The position numbers and the translations under genes are program-made. Under the pieces are notes generated by a model that made no database searches, was not told the DNA's origin, and saw only the letters and a list, made by a program, of their open reading frames with translations. From the NCBI RefSeq assembly GCF_000003815.2, contig NW_023365782.1, positions 58,855 through 121,175 of the forward strand: 62,321 nucleotides of DNA, given 5' to 3'. The stretch comes from Branchiostoma floridae. Its lineage: Eukaryota; Chordata; Leptocardii; Amphioxiformes; Branchiostomatidae. Numbering within the stretch: position 1 is the first letter of the stretch; the number at the start of each line of letters is the position of its first letter. Positions 37,401 through 42,485 of this stretch are shown here, piece by piece.

Positions 37401-38255
37401 CTATACATCATTACATGTGATTGTAGCCGAGGTGTCATCTTTCTAAGCTCACTCCACTCTCCCAGGCGAAGGCAACCATTGAGACAGTGGAGTAAAGCTA
37501 GTACTGTGATAATTGTACATAACATTATAAATAAATCTTGGTTGTGAACCTTGTTATCCACAATCATGAATTATTAAAAAGTAGGTGGATACAAAATGTG
37601 AAAAATTACTCTTATCCACAATAGTATAAATAGCATGACAGATGACACGTACTGTAACTATCACTTAAACGATCAAAATGAGACAGTGAGGTCTATAAAT
37701 TGTTGATGCCAATGTCATTATTGGCCAGTCGCAAAATCTATCAATCAATACATTTTGTAAATTCACAAATTATGATCCACATAAATAATGACGAAAACCA
37801 GCCATGTCATTCCTAATATGCGAAACAAAAAGTCTTTACATCAAATCATATCTTATTAGATATGATGGTTACATGTATATGTTAACGGGGCACAGATTAT
37901 CCTCAACTGCTGCCCCTCCCCCTTGTTTTGTTCTGCGGACTGAAGCTACCATCACATCCTCTTTGTTCAGATTTTGGTTGTGTGTCGCAGTTCGCGGAAC
38001 ATTTGGACAACATTTTCGATCACAAAACTGCCTGCCTGTCATAGACAGCACCGATTACAATATCCCAAACTATAATGATGTCTAAGAATACTAGATTGAT
38101 TCATAGTTTTCTATTTTTCTAGGGTCAACTCACTTTGACATCTGCCCAACAGGGGCCGTCTGGCTTGCGGTGCTCGTCTCCTCCCCCGTGACATTTCCCT
38201 GCTGAAAGGCCTTCAGCGACTCGAAAGCCTTCAGCAGTTTCTCCGTGGTGGCCAT
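1209..38255 (-). CDS. HTT: Huntingtin, N-terminal ~1,800 residues (36 exons, gene continues off the left edge)
   Basis: Huntingtin is a very large HEAT-repeat scaffold that links vesicles, motors, autophagy and transcription factors, mainly in the cytoplasm. I joined 35 exons by GT/AG sites; the frame stays open and phases match at every junction (5,191 nt, 1,730 codons), then exon 36 is partial. The protein follows human HTT from its first residue to about human residue 1,800. Landmarks include [10 protein letters not shown] (exon 5), LKGSFGVT (exon 7), DHNVVT (exon 8), FGTNLASQ (exon 25), [11 protein letters not shown] (exon 27) and RVLISQS (exon 33). From memory, exons 2, 3, 4 and 6 have the same lengths as human exons 2, 3, 4 and 7 (84, 121, 60, 142 nt), and exon 5 (219 nt) equals human exons 5+6 fused. 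The C-terminal ~1,300 residues lie beyond position 1. The start is the conserved [11 protein letters not shown]. Identification is very secure; individual splice sites less so. Confidence 0.97.
1361..1690 (-). repeat. Exon-36-edge repeats, proximal cluster
   Basis: Three units of the exon-36 5' edge: the real exon (1361-1415) and two decoys around 1470-1545 and 1610-1685. The decoys have poly-pyrimidine plus AG acceptors but lack the second half of the exon. The spacing and variants closely match part of the distal cluster (about 4030-4320), so the two clusters share a duplicated block. Confidence 0.9.
1691..3725. other. ~2 kb insert that splits the exon-36 array
   Basis: Non-coding sequence between the two clusters of exon-36 repeats. 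The octamer TAAGTCCA or its complement recurs near both ends (about 1735, 1830, 3578, 3634, 3652), which suggests an inserted element with related ends. No transposase-like ORF and no convincing terminal inverted repeat were seen. Confidence 0.5.
3726..5150 (-). repeat. Tandem array of HTT exon-36 5' edge, 120-bp unit, ~11 copies
   Basis: From 4330 to 5090 the unit is exactly 120 bp. Each unit holds a pyrimidine tract, AG acceptor, about 28 codons of exon 36 ([14 protein letters not shown]...) and about 12 codons of intron. Because 120 is divisible by 3 and the intron part has no stop, the antisense reading from 5131 to 4046 is open for 361 codons in the exon frame. No copy has a clear donor. 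These are decoy acceptors in intron 35, not separate exons. Confidence 0.93.
5586..7418 (-). CDS. HTT: HTT exons 32-35
   Basis: Exons: 7296-7418, 6496-6632, 6141-6224, 5586-5728. Matches: [14 protein letters not shown] (32; human SSLRPVDMLLRSMF), [13 protein letters not shown] (33) and [10 protein letters not shown] (35). The exon 33 donor is the least certain: AA|GTCAGA at 6495 keeps frame with exon 34, while readthrough to the next GT does not. Exon 35 ends ILKSG in phase 1 and joins exon 36 GLFRK, as in human IFKSGMFRR. Confidence 0.87.
7409..7552 (-). repeat. Local duplication of the HTT exon-32 acceptor edge
   Basis: The block spanning the last bases of exon 32 and ~65 bases of intron (7409-7485) recurs at 7486-7552 with about 15% divergence. 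The copy keeps the exon-end motif, with GGCAGATCTGA becoming GGCATATCTGA, so one base near the AG differs. It carries a decoy acceptor. Confidence 0.85.
8036..8196 (+). repeat. DIRS left inverted terminal repeat
   Basis: About 160 bp, nearly identical to the reverse complement of 12784-12942. The match ends at 'cagtcta'. The outermost ~40 bases are slightly diverged between ends, as usual in DIRS elements. Confidence 0.9.
8197..8745 (+). pseudogene. DIRS gag-like region, remnant
   Basis: A GC-rich, arginine/serine-rich region open in several frames (for example 8266-8742, 158 codons). It stands where DIRS elements carry gag. No domain is recognisable, so the assignment rests on position only. 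Confidence 0.4.
9559..9918 (+). pseudogene. DIRS pol fragment upstream of reverse transcriptase
   Basis: A 119-codon stretch ending in [20 protein letters not shown]...VKGYKWE. As I remember, the G-R-L-x-x-F-x-x-x-W...V-x-G-Y pattern is characteristic of DIRS, Ngaro and related pol proteins just before the RT domain. It is closed by a stop soon after. Downstream RT, RNase H and recombinase motifs are not intact in any frame. Confidence 0.6.
11000..11216. other. Assembly gap (217 N) inside the DIRS element
   Basis: 217 N interrupt the region where RNase H or recombinase coding would be expected; an odd-length gap, so the size may be estimated. Confidence 0.99.
12385..12545. repeat. Degenerate 'catgtgatatct' minisatellite
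   Basis: The 12-mer catgtgatatct and close variants (acgtgatatc, catgtgacatc) recur about eight times with irregular spacers of 8-15 bases, just before the internal complementary region of the DIRS element. Confidence 0.85.
12577..12702 (+). repeat. DIRS internal complementary region (circle-junction template)
   Basis: 12577-12631 is the reverse complement of the left end of the element. 12632-12702 is the reverse complement of the right end including its extension. The two abut exactly, as expected for the template that joins ends into a circular intermediate in the DIRS model. Confidence 0.92.
12784..12978 (-). repeat. DIRS right inverted terminal repeat with extension
   Basis: Reverse complement of 8039-8196 plus ~36 extra bases (12943-12978, 'atacctgtcctgcacagg...') absent from the left end but present in the internal complementary region. 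Confidence 0.9.
13161..17125 (-). CDS. HTT: HTT exons 25-31
   Basis: Exons: 16908-17125, 16287-16365, 15551-15712, 15346-15401, 14892-15040, 14245-14381, 13161-13277. Highly conserved: [12 protein letters not shown] and [16 protein letters not shown] (25), [20 protein letters not shown] (27), [11 protein letters not shown] (28), [18 protein letters not shown] (29), [16 protein letters not shown] (30) and [19 protein letters not shown] (31). This is the best conserved block in the window. Exon 31 is followed downstream by the 5.7-kb intron that carries the DIRS element. Confidence 0.94.
13262..13560 (-). repeat. Tandem copies of the HTT exon-31 acceptor edge
   Basis: The exon-31 edge 'caatggtcagcatctccagcacctg' plus 'tacaacaatcac' is followed by about five decaying copies at ~50-bp spacing (near 13313, 13366, 13420, 13475, 13520). 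Each early copy retains exon bases and the acceptor complement ctg or cta; later ones decay. Weaker fragments continue to about 13710. Confidence 0.88.
14450..14680. repeat. Degenerate repeat with 'tgctgattgg' core (inverted CCAAT)
   Basis: The core (t)gctgattggtt or a close variant recurs at about 14521, 14559, 14607 and 14653, together with 'acatgtcactg(t/g)ccttag'. Each holds an inverted CCAAT motif. It lies in intron 29; a regulatory role is not supported by anything else. Confidence 0.65.
17160..17280 (-). repeat. 18-bp minisatellite next to the HTT exon-25 acceptor
   Basis: About seven units of 'agtagtgt-cgtaccccc' with 18-bp period. On the HTT strand it reads as hexapeptides like GGTDTS and is open in frame with exon 25 (17125). 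Retention of the ~230 bases upstream of exon 25 would therefore not create a stop. Confidence 0.85.
17437..18517. mobile_element. Non-autonomous DNA element with TAACGGG... ends
   Basis: The left end TAACGGGGGCCGCCCTAAGACGGT pairs with the right end (reverse complement TAACGGGAGGTGCCCCAACACGGT) over ~24 bp with a few mismatches. A TA at each end could be a target duplication, as in Tc1/mariner. 'aaaagcgtacc' occurs internally and near the right end. No transposase ORF. Confidence 0.6.
18708..23837 (-). CDS. HTT: HTT exons 17-24
   Basis: Exons: 23582-23837, 23059-23276, 22366-22520, 21290-21507, 20633-20768, 19614-19732, 19100-19207, 18708-18785. Matches: LVPRLFYP and DPVVASAKE (17), [13 protein letters not shown] (17/18 join), [15 protein letters not shown] (19), [16 protein letters not shown] (20), [16 protein letters not shown] (21), [12 protein letters not shown] (22) and [10 protein letters not shown] (23). 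Exon 18 contains an in-frame 12-bp repeat not in human. Exon 19 has a NAGNAG acceptor. Confidence 0.92.
19341..19397. repeat. Perfect 21-bp inverted repeat (hairpin, 15-nt loop)
   Basis: GTATTGGTATACAGAGTTTG(G) at 19341-19361 pairs perfectly with 19377-19397. It lies in HTT intron 22. A short foldback element or a microRNA-like hairpin are both possible; the stem is short for a pre-miRNA. Confidence 0.85.
19440..19560 (-). repeat. Duplicate of the HTT exon-22 donor edge
   Basis: The ~112-bp block containing the last ~18 codons of exon 22, its donor GTAACA and ~38 intron bases is present twice in tandem. The copy at 19440-19560 lies downstream of the true exon. It encodes the same [13 protein letters not shown] but has GTYSNYK where the true exon has GAYSNYK. 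Its donor is intact. Confidence 0.9.
19985..20475 (+). mobile_element. 5'-truncated LINE 3' end with C-terminal CPFC...HF...CP protein tail
   Basis: An uninterrupted 110-codon reading (20017-20349) contains [30 protein letters not shown]. This Cys-His pattern (C-x2-C ... H-x4-C) is typical of the C-terminal tail of many non-LTR reverse transcriptases. A stop, ~110 bases of 3' tail and AATAAAG near 20454 follow. It lies antisense in HTT intron 21. Upstream RT domain is absent, so it is a dead insertion despite the open frame. Confidence 0.7.
21615..21810. mobile_element. Foldback element, TACTGTAAATGC family (copy 1)
   Basis: Starts TACTGCAAATGCA and ends TGCATTTACAGTA, a 13-bp terminal inverted repeat. 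Inside are 'cgcggtggttttaag' and its inverse. Related copies lie at 52239-52426 and 61691-61880. Confidence 0.8.
22498..22525 (-). other. HTT: NAGNAG tandem acceptor at HTT exon 19
   Basis: The intron ends ...TCAGCAG. Use of the first AG (exon from 22520) or the second (22517) both keep frame and differ by one serine codon. Exon 9 shows a comparable choice six bases apart. Confidence 0.75.
22880..23058 (-). repeat. Degenerate copies of the HTT exon-18 donor edge
   Basis: 'ggatgtgctagta...actgctagtca-gctgcta' from the 3' end of exon 18 recurs at about 22885-22940 and 22982-23028, each followed by 'ttttgtgaatca'. These decayed duplicates have lost a canonical donor. Confidence 0.75.
23059..23125 (-). 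repeat. HTT: In-frame 12-bp repeat inside HTT exon 18 (TSS[L/M/I])
   Basis: 'gctagtcatgct' type units give [18 protein letters not shown], a serine/threonine run absent from the human protein as I recall it. It is the coding end of the same repeat seen in the intron, so intronic repeat growth has extended the protein. Confidence 0.85.
23911..24120 (+). mobile_element. Probable tRNA-derived SINE
   Basis: A perfect Pol III B-box GGTTCGAATCC at 23961-23971 lies ~50 bases after a weak A-box-like region. It is followed by 'tttcctcaatcaaactagccaaaaatgagaaactggttt', typical of SINE bodies. The 5' and 3' limits are approximate. Confidence 0.55.
24353..29062 (-). CDS. HTT: HTT exons 10-16
   Basis: Exons: 28857-29062, 27710-27838, 27179-27302, 26049-26193, 25485-25624, 25129-25192, 24353-24453. 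Matches to human: [10 protein letters not shown] (exon 10), [13 protein letters not shown] (exon 11), [14 protein letters not shown] (exon 12), [11 protein letters not shown] (exon 13), [13 protein letters not shown] (exon 14), YLEDSF (exon 15) and [16 protein letters not shown] (exon 16). Human VRLLSASFLLTG and VIHLLGDEDPRVRHVAAA are the counterparts of the first and last. Exon 13 has a tandem array of its acceptor edge upstream. Confidence 0.93.
24513..24768. mobile_element. MITE with ~55-bp terminal inverted repeats (GCAGGGACATCCAAC)
   Basis: Left GCAGGGACATCCAACAGCGA and its following 40 bases pair with the right end, which finishes GTTGGATGTCCCTGC. No ORF, and no clear target duplication. 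The central 'cctattctctgattgg' and 'ttataaatatcaatgagctt' recur inverted at 28060-28275. Confidence 0.85.
26210..26430 (-). repeat. Tandem copies of the HTT exon-13 acceptor edge
   Basis: Four extra ~59-bp copies of 'cagatagcctggatccacaggtcgtactgaggcctgaaatca' follow the true exon edge at 26193. Each has ~30 exon bases plus the acceptor. A fifth fragment at 27118-27150 is separated by a transposon block, so the array predates that insertion. Confidence 0.92.
26636..27115. mobile_element. Composite foldback DNA element (CAGGGYTCTAGCCAG ends)
   Basis: The left end CAGGGTTCTAGCCAGG and the right end CTGGCTAGAGCCCTG form a 15-bp inverted repeat. A second right-type end (CTAGCTAGAACCCTG) is at 26979, so this is either nested or two adjacent copies. 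'tagcgtagtgg' repeats inside the left part and 'ccgtca' inside the right. hAT-like ends are possible; no 8-bp duplication found. Confidence 0.65.
27985..28275 (-). mobile_element. MITE-related copy of the 24513-24768 family (inverted)
   Basis: Its reverse complement shares 'cctattctctgattgg-tga-agctggttt' and 'gaccgccct-cttataaatat-aatgagctt' with the centre of the 24513 element. Ends are less clear. It sits in HTT intron 11. Confidence 0.6.
28640..28830. repeat. Interspersed repeat fragment rich in 'ggtacc/ggtcc'
   Basis: 'tcggtccaatatccctctga', 'actggtccaacaag', 'caccatattggtacccacccct' resemble the ends of hAT-type elements (…GGGTGGGTACC). Similar words occur at 29565-29625 and 59525-60070. 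Not delimited. Confidence 0.4.
29631..30087 (-). CDS. HTT: HTT exon 9: disordered acidic/serine-rich linker
   Basis: This 457-nt exon stands where human has exons 10-12, the disordered segment between HEAT blocks that holds the caspase and calpain cleavage sites. It is rich in D, E, S and T with no HEAT pattern and little alignment to human. Two acceptors six bases apart both keep frame: TTAAG before 30087 and CTGCAG before 30081. The choice adds or removes two alanines. Acidic DDD/EDD clusters could be protease targets, but no human cleavage motif is clearly conserved. Confidence 0.85.
30598..35779 (-). CDS. HTT: HTT exons 2-8 (first HEAT block)
   Basis: Exons, in transcription order: 35696-35779, 34931-35051, 34585-34644, 32880-33098, 32276-32417, 31452-31636, 30598-30796. 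They encode the N-terminal HEAT repeats. Clear matches to human include [12 protein letters not shown] (exon 3), LYKEIKK (exon 4), [18 protein letters not shown] (exon 5), [11 protein letters not shown] and EQLVQ (exon 7), and [20 protein letters not shown] (exon 8). Exons 5 and 7 each have an extra copy of their 3' end plus donor in the following intron (listed separately). Confidence 0.93.
31340..31430 (-). repeat. Duplicate of the HTT exon-7 donor edge
   Basis: 85 bases encode the same peptide ([19 protein letters not shown] ... EQLVQ) as the 3' end of exon 7, followed by an intact donor GTCAGT. The copy lies just downstream of the true donor and differs by a few silent changes (for example ccg/ccc positions), suggesting selection or recency. 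It has no acceptor of its own. Confidence 0.93.
32436..32470 (+). repeat. Copy of the 'caatcagagatggcagacttcacacc' interspersed word
   Basis: The same 26-mer or close variant appears at 26015-26036 (inverted), 32436, 49876, 49955 (weaker), 50030 (weaker) and 58663. It is a dispersed repeat family of unknown type, often followed by 'cttacccata'. Confidence 0.7.
32813..32879 (-). repeat. Duplicate of the HTT exon-5 donor edge
   Basis: 'cttacctttatttctgcattattagtgaagctccccag' at 32815 repeats the exon-5 end and donor found at 32871-32918, with two differences. The decoy donor GTAAG is intact. Confidence 0.9.
35780..38133 (-). other. HTT: HTT intron 1 (2.35 kb)
   Basis: The largest intron of the 5' half. 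AT-rich, with 'atatatagtatatatag' near 37222 and the cryptic exon candidate at about 36700. No repeats of known class were delimited. It could hold transcriptional enhancers, as first introns often do, but nothing in the sequence shows this. Confidence 0.5.
36690..36764 (-). other. Candidate cryptic or alternative 54-nt exon in HTT intron 1
   Basis: On the minus strand, a CACTACTAG acceptor precedes 54 nt that read CCA GCT GAG TTC ACT GAG ... GCC ACT GG and a donor GTAGGA. Both phases match exon 1 and exon 2, so inclusion would add [18 protein letters not shown] in frame. Human HTT has no such exon that I know of. It could be chance. Confidence 0.3.
38134..38255 (-). CDS. HTT: HTT exon 1: N-terminal amphipathic helix, two-glutamine site, no polyQ or proline tract
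   Basis: The exon is 122 nt with start codon at 38255 and donor GTGAGT at 38128-38133. It opens [19 protein letters not shown], matching the human N17 helix (membrane and ER association in human) almost residue for residue. Only QQ follows, then a Gly/Thr/Ser-rich stretch ([13 protein letters not shown]). There is no polyproline region. This agrees with the known short glutamine run of invertebrate deuterostome huntingtins. It ends in phase 2 and splices to exon 2. Confidence 0.95.
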
Positions 38256-38860
38256 CTCAGATTGCTACACCTTCAGCTTAGCGGATGTATCATGCTCGAA
38301 GCCGTGATCATTAGAATTATGCAGCTGAATAAAAAATCGTTCGTGTGAATCTAAAATTCACCTGACGGCAGCCATTTTGGACATTTTCAATAGACAGGTC
38401 CATTAAAGAAAAGGGGCGGTCATATGAGAAATACAAAATATTAAAGCAAGGTTAAGAAAATAATAACATATTTAAATTAATTATAACTTTTGTCAATTTA
38501 GTATTATTTTCAAATGGTCCGAAATATTCAATTTATCATAGTTTGTGTATTTTATACAAAAATTAAAGTCAATACTTTACCTACTTCAGTGGTATATGGT
38601 ATATTCCAGTTCCATCATGCTTTGATCGTTCTGAGTGATTTCACCGCTACTGAGCAAAGGTACGTACGGTTTACCATCGTTACTGTCCACTTTTCTGTAT
38701 CTTACACCAGTTTGAGGTAGGATGCTTCTAAACTCAGTATCTACTAGCACCATTGACATCATAGTAACGTACAGAAAGGTCCAATTCAGCTCAGAATCCC
38801 TTCGTTTTACAGAAAACGCTTCATGAACGTGTTGGTGAAGAGGTTTTGAAAAACGTCGAG
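38256..38860. promoter_or_regulatory. Head-to-head HTT/NSRP1 interval (probable bidirectional promoter)
   Basis: 605 bp separate the two start codons. There is no TATA box at a credible distance. GGCAGCCATTTT at 38366-38378 and 'gagatggcgtcg' over the NSRP1 start resemble YY1 sites (GCCATNTT), which commonly lie near start sites of housekeeping promoters. Both genes are broadly expressed in other animals, which fits a shared promoter. Confidence 0.6.
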
Positions 38861-41272
38861 ATGGCGTCGAATCCGGCGAAATCATACGGGTTGACTATCC
38901 CGAAGAAGGGCCCTCAGAAGCCAACGGCCATGGTCGCCAGACCTTCGATCTTTGGAGACGATTCTGATGAAGATAGCGCTCACGAGGCAATCAACAGATC
39001 CTTGCAGGTACGTACGTGCCAATCTTGGCACGAAGTCTGCCCCCCCCCCCCCCTTTCAACTTGACATGTTCTGATGACCTATTTATTGATCAGTTCACCC
39101 AAGGAATTTTTATTAAAACCTCCTTGGTTCATCATACATAATGTGTCTTCAATACATAATTTGTGACCATACACTATTTCTAAGTCCATAGCTGTGACAT
39201 TGGAATGAATATTAAGGTATCACTGTGTCTGACACTCACTCACTCACTCACGGCCCGTAACCTCAGTGGTCGTAGGGGCTCCCAGACATCAGATACAGGA
39301 ATGTTGTGAATGTGACTAATATTGTGTAGGAAGACTTCCTGTCTTCTTTGGTATATAAGGAGACCGAAACTCCCAGTCAGGAGTTAGTAGTTTGTCGGGA
39401 CCAAAGATGTAGTCCATTCGTGCAAGGAGGTCAGTCCGTGCGACCGGTGACACTTGTCTGAAGTAAGTCTGTTCTGTAGTTAACACAACGCAATGTCCTA
39501 ACGTAATAATGTCCTAATGTAATATTGTTCTTAAGTATTAATGTCCTGGTAACTTGTCCTTATCTTGGTATTGTCTTTGTCACATAGCTCTGCTTGTGCG
39601 AATATTATCTCTGTGAATAAACTGTATACAAGAACAAAGGATCCAGTGATCGAACATTATTTCTGCTTGAATATATAGATATTTAAGGACGTTTAAAGCA
39701 GACTGGGTATCGTTAATGATCTGTAGTAATTAGAAAATGTTTGTTTTCATCTAATTAAAAAAATTGAATTCTTAATAACTACAGATCGTTAGTAGATATC
39801 AGTTTGCGCAACGGTGAGTTTGTAGCTTTCATCATTATGCAACGAAAAATGAAGTTTCATTACAGTGGTATGTACCAAAGTGCTGTATTTTGTCATAGAA
39901 AAAAATAATATCAGAGGCAATAAAAATGATGACGTCATCAATTTGGCCCTAGAAAAATCAGATTTAGAATTCTTTAATGCCATCTATTAACATTCGTTAC
40001 GGCTCCATTCATTCTTAATTCATTAATAAGAAAACAGTGGAAGGTCAAAATGCCAATTTAGCCAAACGAAATACCTTAAAACTTATTGTTTTCTACCTAC
40101 CCTATCTTTCACAGAATGATGCAGCCAAGAAGAAAATCAGAAAGCAAACGCAACTCCAGATGGCCAAGGCGCTGCAAGAGGACGCCAGCGTGTACGAATA
40201 TGACAGCATCTACGACGACATGAAGAAGCAGAAGGAAGAGAGAGCCGCCGCCACAACCGGACACAGGGTCGAGAAGAAGCCTAAGTACATCAAGGCCCTG
40301 CTGTCGGCCGCTCAGCGTCGCAAGCTGGAGGAAGAGAGGAGGATGGAAAGGAAGGTTCAGAAGGAGAGGGAGGAGGAAGGGCACGAGTTTGCGGACAAAG
40401 ACGCCTTCGTGACGTCCGCATATAAGAAGAAGCTGCAGGAGTTGAGAGAGGAAGAAGAGAGGGAAAGAAGGGAGGCTGAGGAAGAAGCGAGGAATGATGT
40501 AACCAAACAGAAGGACATGAGCGGGTTCTACAGACATCTGTTGGCTCAGACCATCGGGGAAGAGGCACCCAGTGGGTCACAGGTCAAGGTCAAGCAGGAA
40601 AAGACGGACGACGAAACTGCAGCCACGTCGACGAAAGTAAAACAAGAGAGGACCGCAGACAGGGAGGATAGTGACTCTGGGTCAGATGATGAAAGAAAGA
40701 GGAAACATAGCCATAGAAGTGAGCATCACAGGGATAGGAGTGAAAGAGACAATGATGGAGAGAGGGAGAGAGATGATAGACACAGACATAGGCACTCAGA
40801 GAAAGATAGAGAGAGGAGAAGAGAGAGAAGTAGGAGCAAGGAGCGGAGTAGGGATAGAGAGAGGGATGAGAGGAGTCATAGGGACAGAGATAGGAAGCAT
40901 CATGGTAAAGACAGAGATAAAGATAGGCACTCAGAGAGAAGTCATAAGGAGAAAGACCATGATAAACCAAAGGCTGAGAAAGCGAGGGAGAAAGAGTTGT
41001 CTCCTGAGTCAGAAAAGAGGAAAAGGAATGAATCCAGTAGTACTAATACTAGTTATAGGGAAGAAGAAATTGTTGAAAGTGGACAGGGAGAGAAAAATTC
41101 AAAGGGTGAGGAAGAGTCAAATGCAAAGGAGGAAAGTAGCAAGAAAAATGAGAAGTCTAAGTTTGCTAAGAGGAATGAGGGGGAGTCTGTGATGTCTGCC
41201 AGGGAGAGGTACTTAGCCAGGAAAATGGCAAGGGAAACTGCAAAGGCAGCCTTTGGAGAGCCACTGGAATGA
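38861..41272 (+). CDS. NSRP1: Nuclear speckle splicing regulatory protein 1 (two coding exons)
   Basis: NSRP1 (CCDC55) is a nuclear speckle protein that binds RNA and modulates alternative splice-site choice. Coding exons are 38861-39007 (49 codons, donor GTACGTACG) and 40115-41272, giving 434 aa (human 558). The N-terminus SYGLTIPKK ... PSIFGDDSDED matches human QYGLILPKK ... PSVFGNDSDDD. Exon 2 has the coiled-coil domain with VYEYDSIYDDM, DAFVTSAYKKKLQE and DMSGFYRHLL (residues ~75-190). An Arg/His/Asp/Glu/Ser-rich region (~235-330) follows, then the conserved end KFAKRNEGESVMSARERYLARK. The start is the first ATG matching the family, preceded by GTCGAG. The C-terminal low-complexity tract is shorter than in human. 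Identification is secure. Confidence 0.95.
39010..40114 (+). other. NSRP1 intron 1 remainder
   Basis: Contains a C-run (39042-39054), (ctca)n at 39234-39250, the LTR-like segment and AT-rich sequence ending in a good pyrimidine tract and CACAG acceptor at 40114. Confidence 0.7.
39302..39656 (+). mobile_element. Possible solo LTR in NSRP1 intron 1
   Basis: Starts TGTTGTGAATGTG and ends GATCGAACA, with TATATAAGG at 39352-39360 and AATAAA at 39616-39621 in LTR-like order. No matching 5-bp target duplication was found at these limits, so the ends or the call may be wrong. Confidence 0.45.
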
Positions 41273-41574
41273 TGTAAATAATGTACTCTGTAAGCCCCTC
41301 TTTGGAAGTGATAAGTACTTCCATCAGTTTATGGTATTGTATTGTGTGGAATGATATGTACGGACGTCTATTTAGATCTTCCCTTCTTTTGAAAGCTTTA
41401 TCGGTAGTGTAGCACTACCACTACTACTACTATTGGGGTTGAACATTTTGTATTATTCTGAAAACAGACAGGTATTCATTCACTGTTTCTTTCAATCTTG
41501 GTGGTACTAGTAATTTTCATGTACTATGACTGGCTTGATAATAGAATTGTTGTACACAAGACTTGTTATATGTA

Positions 41575-41580
41575 AATAAA
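41575..41580 (+). terminator. NSRP1: NSRP1 polyadenylation signal AATAAA
   Basis: Canonical AATAAA about 300 bases after the stop codon. It implies a ~320-base 3' UTR. Confidence 0.65.
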
Positions 41581-41599
41581 CAAATGTATGGAAAAATCA

Positions 41600-42485
41600 C
41601 AAGAGATGAAGTATTATACAGATAGTGGGGTTTGTTTGTAGGTTTTGCTTAAAAGAATACCAAATTACCAATACTTTGTTATGTCAAGTACTTGAAATGA
41701 AACCAGATCCATGAGTTTGCTTCATTGTTAGAAAAAACTTCTCAGTGAAGAGGCAGAAAGCTTAGTAGTTTAGAAACTTTGCATATATATTTTTTTTCAA
41801 ACATATACATATCAATATCACACAGTTCAGCAGTATCTACTTGGAATGTCAAATGCCTGTATTCATTACTTGCAAATATGTACAAATAACTTTTCACTTC
41901 TACAGGCAGCAAAATAGATCATACAATTTGCGGACTGTTGTCGGTACAAACTAATGCAAAGCTTGTGGATGAATTGTTACTTGCATGCCAAATTGTATGT
42001 TCAACATAGAGAGTGATCTTTGTACAAAAAACTCTATACACAAAATACAATACAGAACCATTCAGTCTTCTGAACTTTGCCCATTTTTTTCTTCTTAATG
42101 ATTTGTGATGTTTGGGAGGGGCCAGTTACAGCCCTGGACAGTGGAGTTTGTGTTACACAGACTAGTGCCCTGCTAAATTTAAGGTGAAAGGATTTCCTTA
42201 CTAGGCCCCAAATGTTTACAACAGTTTCATTTAAAGTCTGAAAAATCCTTGCCATCCCTCTAAGGCCTACATCACATTTCCAGACCGGGGCCAGTGGGGC
42301 AGCTTTTGGGAACAAAAAGACTACACAAGATGTAAAGAGATAAGTCATGGGCACTTATTTGTGTTTCTACGTATATGTTTCTATTTTTTGTTTCCGCAAA
42401 AAGCCCGGCCTTACTAAGCCGCCAATTTTTTACATTATGGTAATTCATCTAATGGCTCGGAAAATCCCATCCCTCTACATGATGA
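41600..42485. other. Convergent NSRP1/WDR34 interval, including WDR34 3' UTR
   Basis: Tail-to-tail space. No coding signal. No canonical minus-strand AATAAA within ~400 bases of the WDR34 stop was seen, so the WDR34 3' end is unresolved and may extend toward NSRP1. Confidence 0.5.

Larger units (their letters stand above)
5729..38133 (-). other. HTT introns examined in which nothing specific was recognised
   Basis: These introns hold AT-rich sequence with no ORF, RNA gene or element I can name: 5729-6140, 6225-6495, 6633-7295, 15041-15345, 15402-15550, 15713-16286, 16366-16907, 18786-19099, 20769-21289, 23277-23581, 25193-25484, 25625-26048 (except 26015-26036), 27303-27709, 29063-29630, 30088-30597, 31637-32275, 33099-34584, 34645-34930 and 35052-35695. 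Short CA/TG or TA tracts occur, for example near 34725 and 37215. Other introns have their own entries. Confidence 0.6.

Noticed and set aside
40109-40970. Antisense ORFs of 96-142 codons
   Set aside because: Mirror frames of the biased NSRP1 exon 2.
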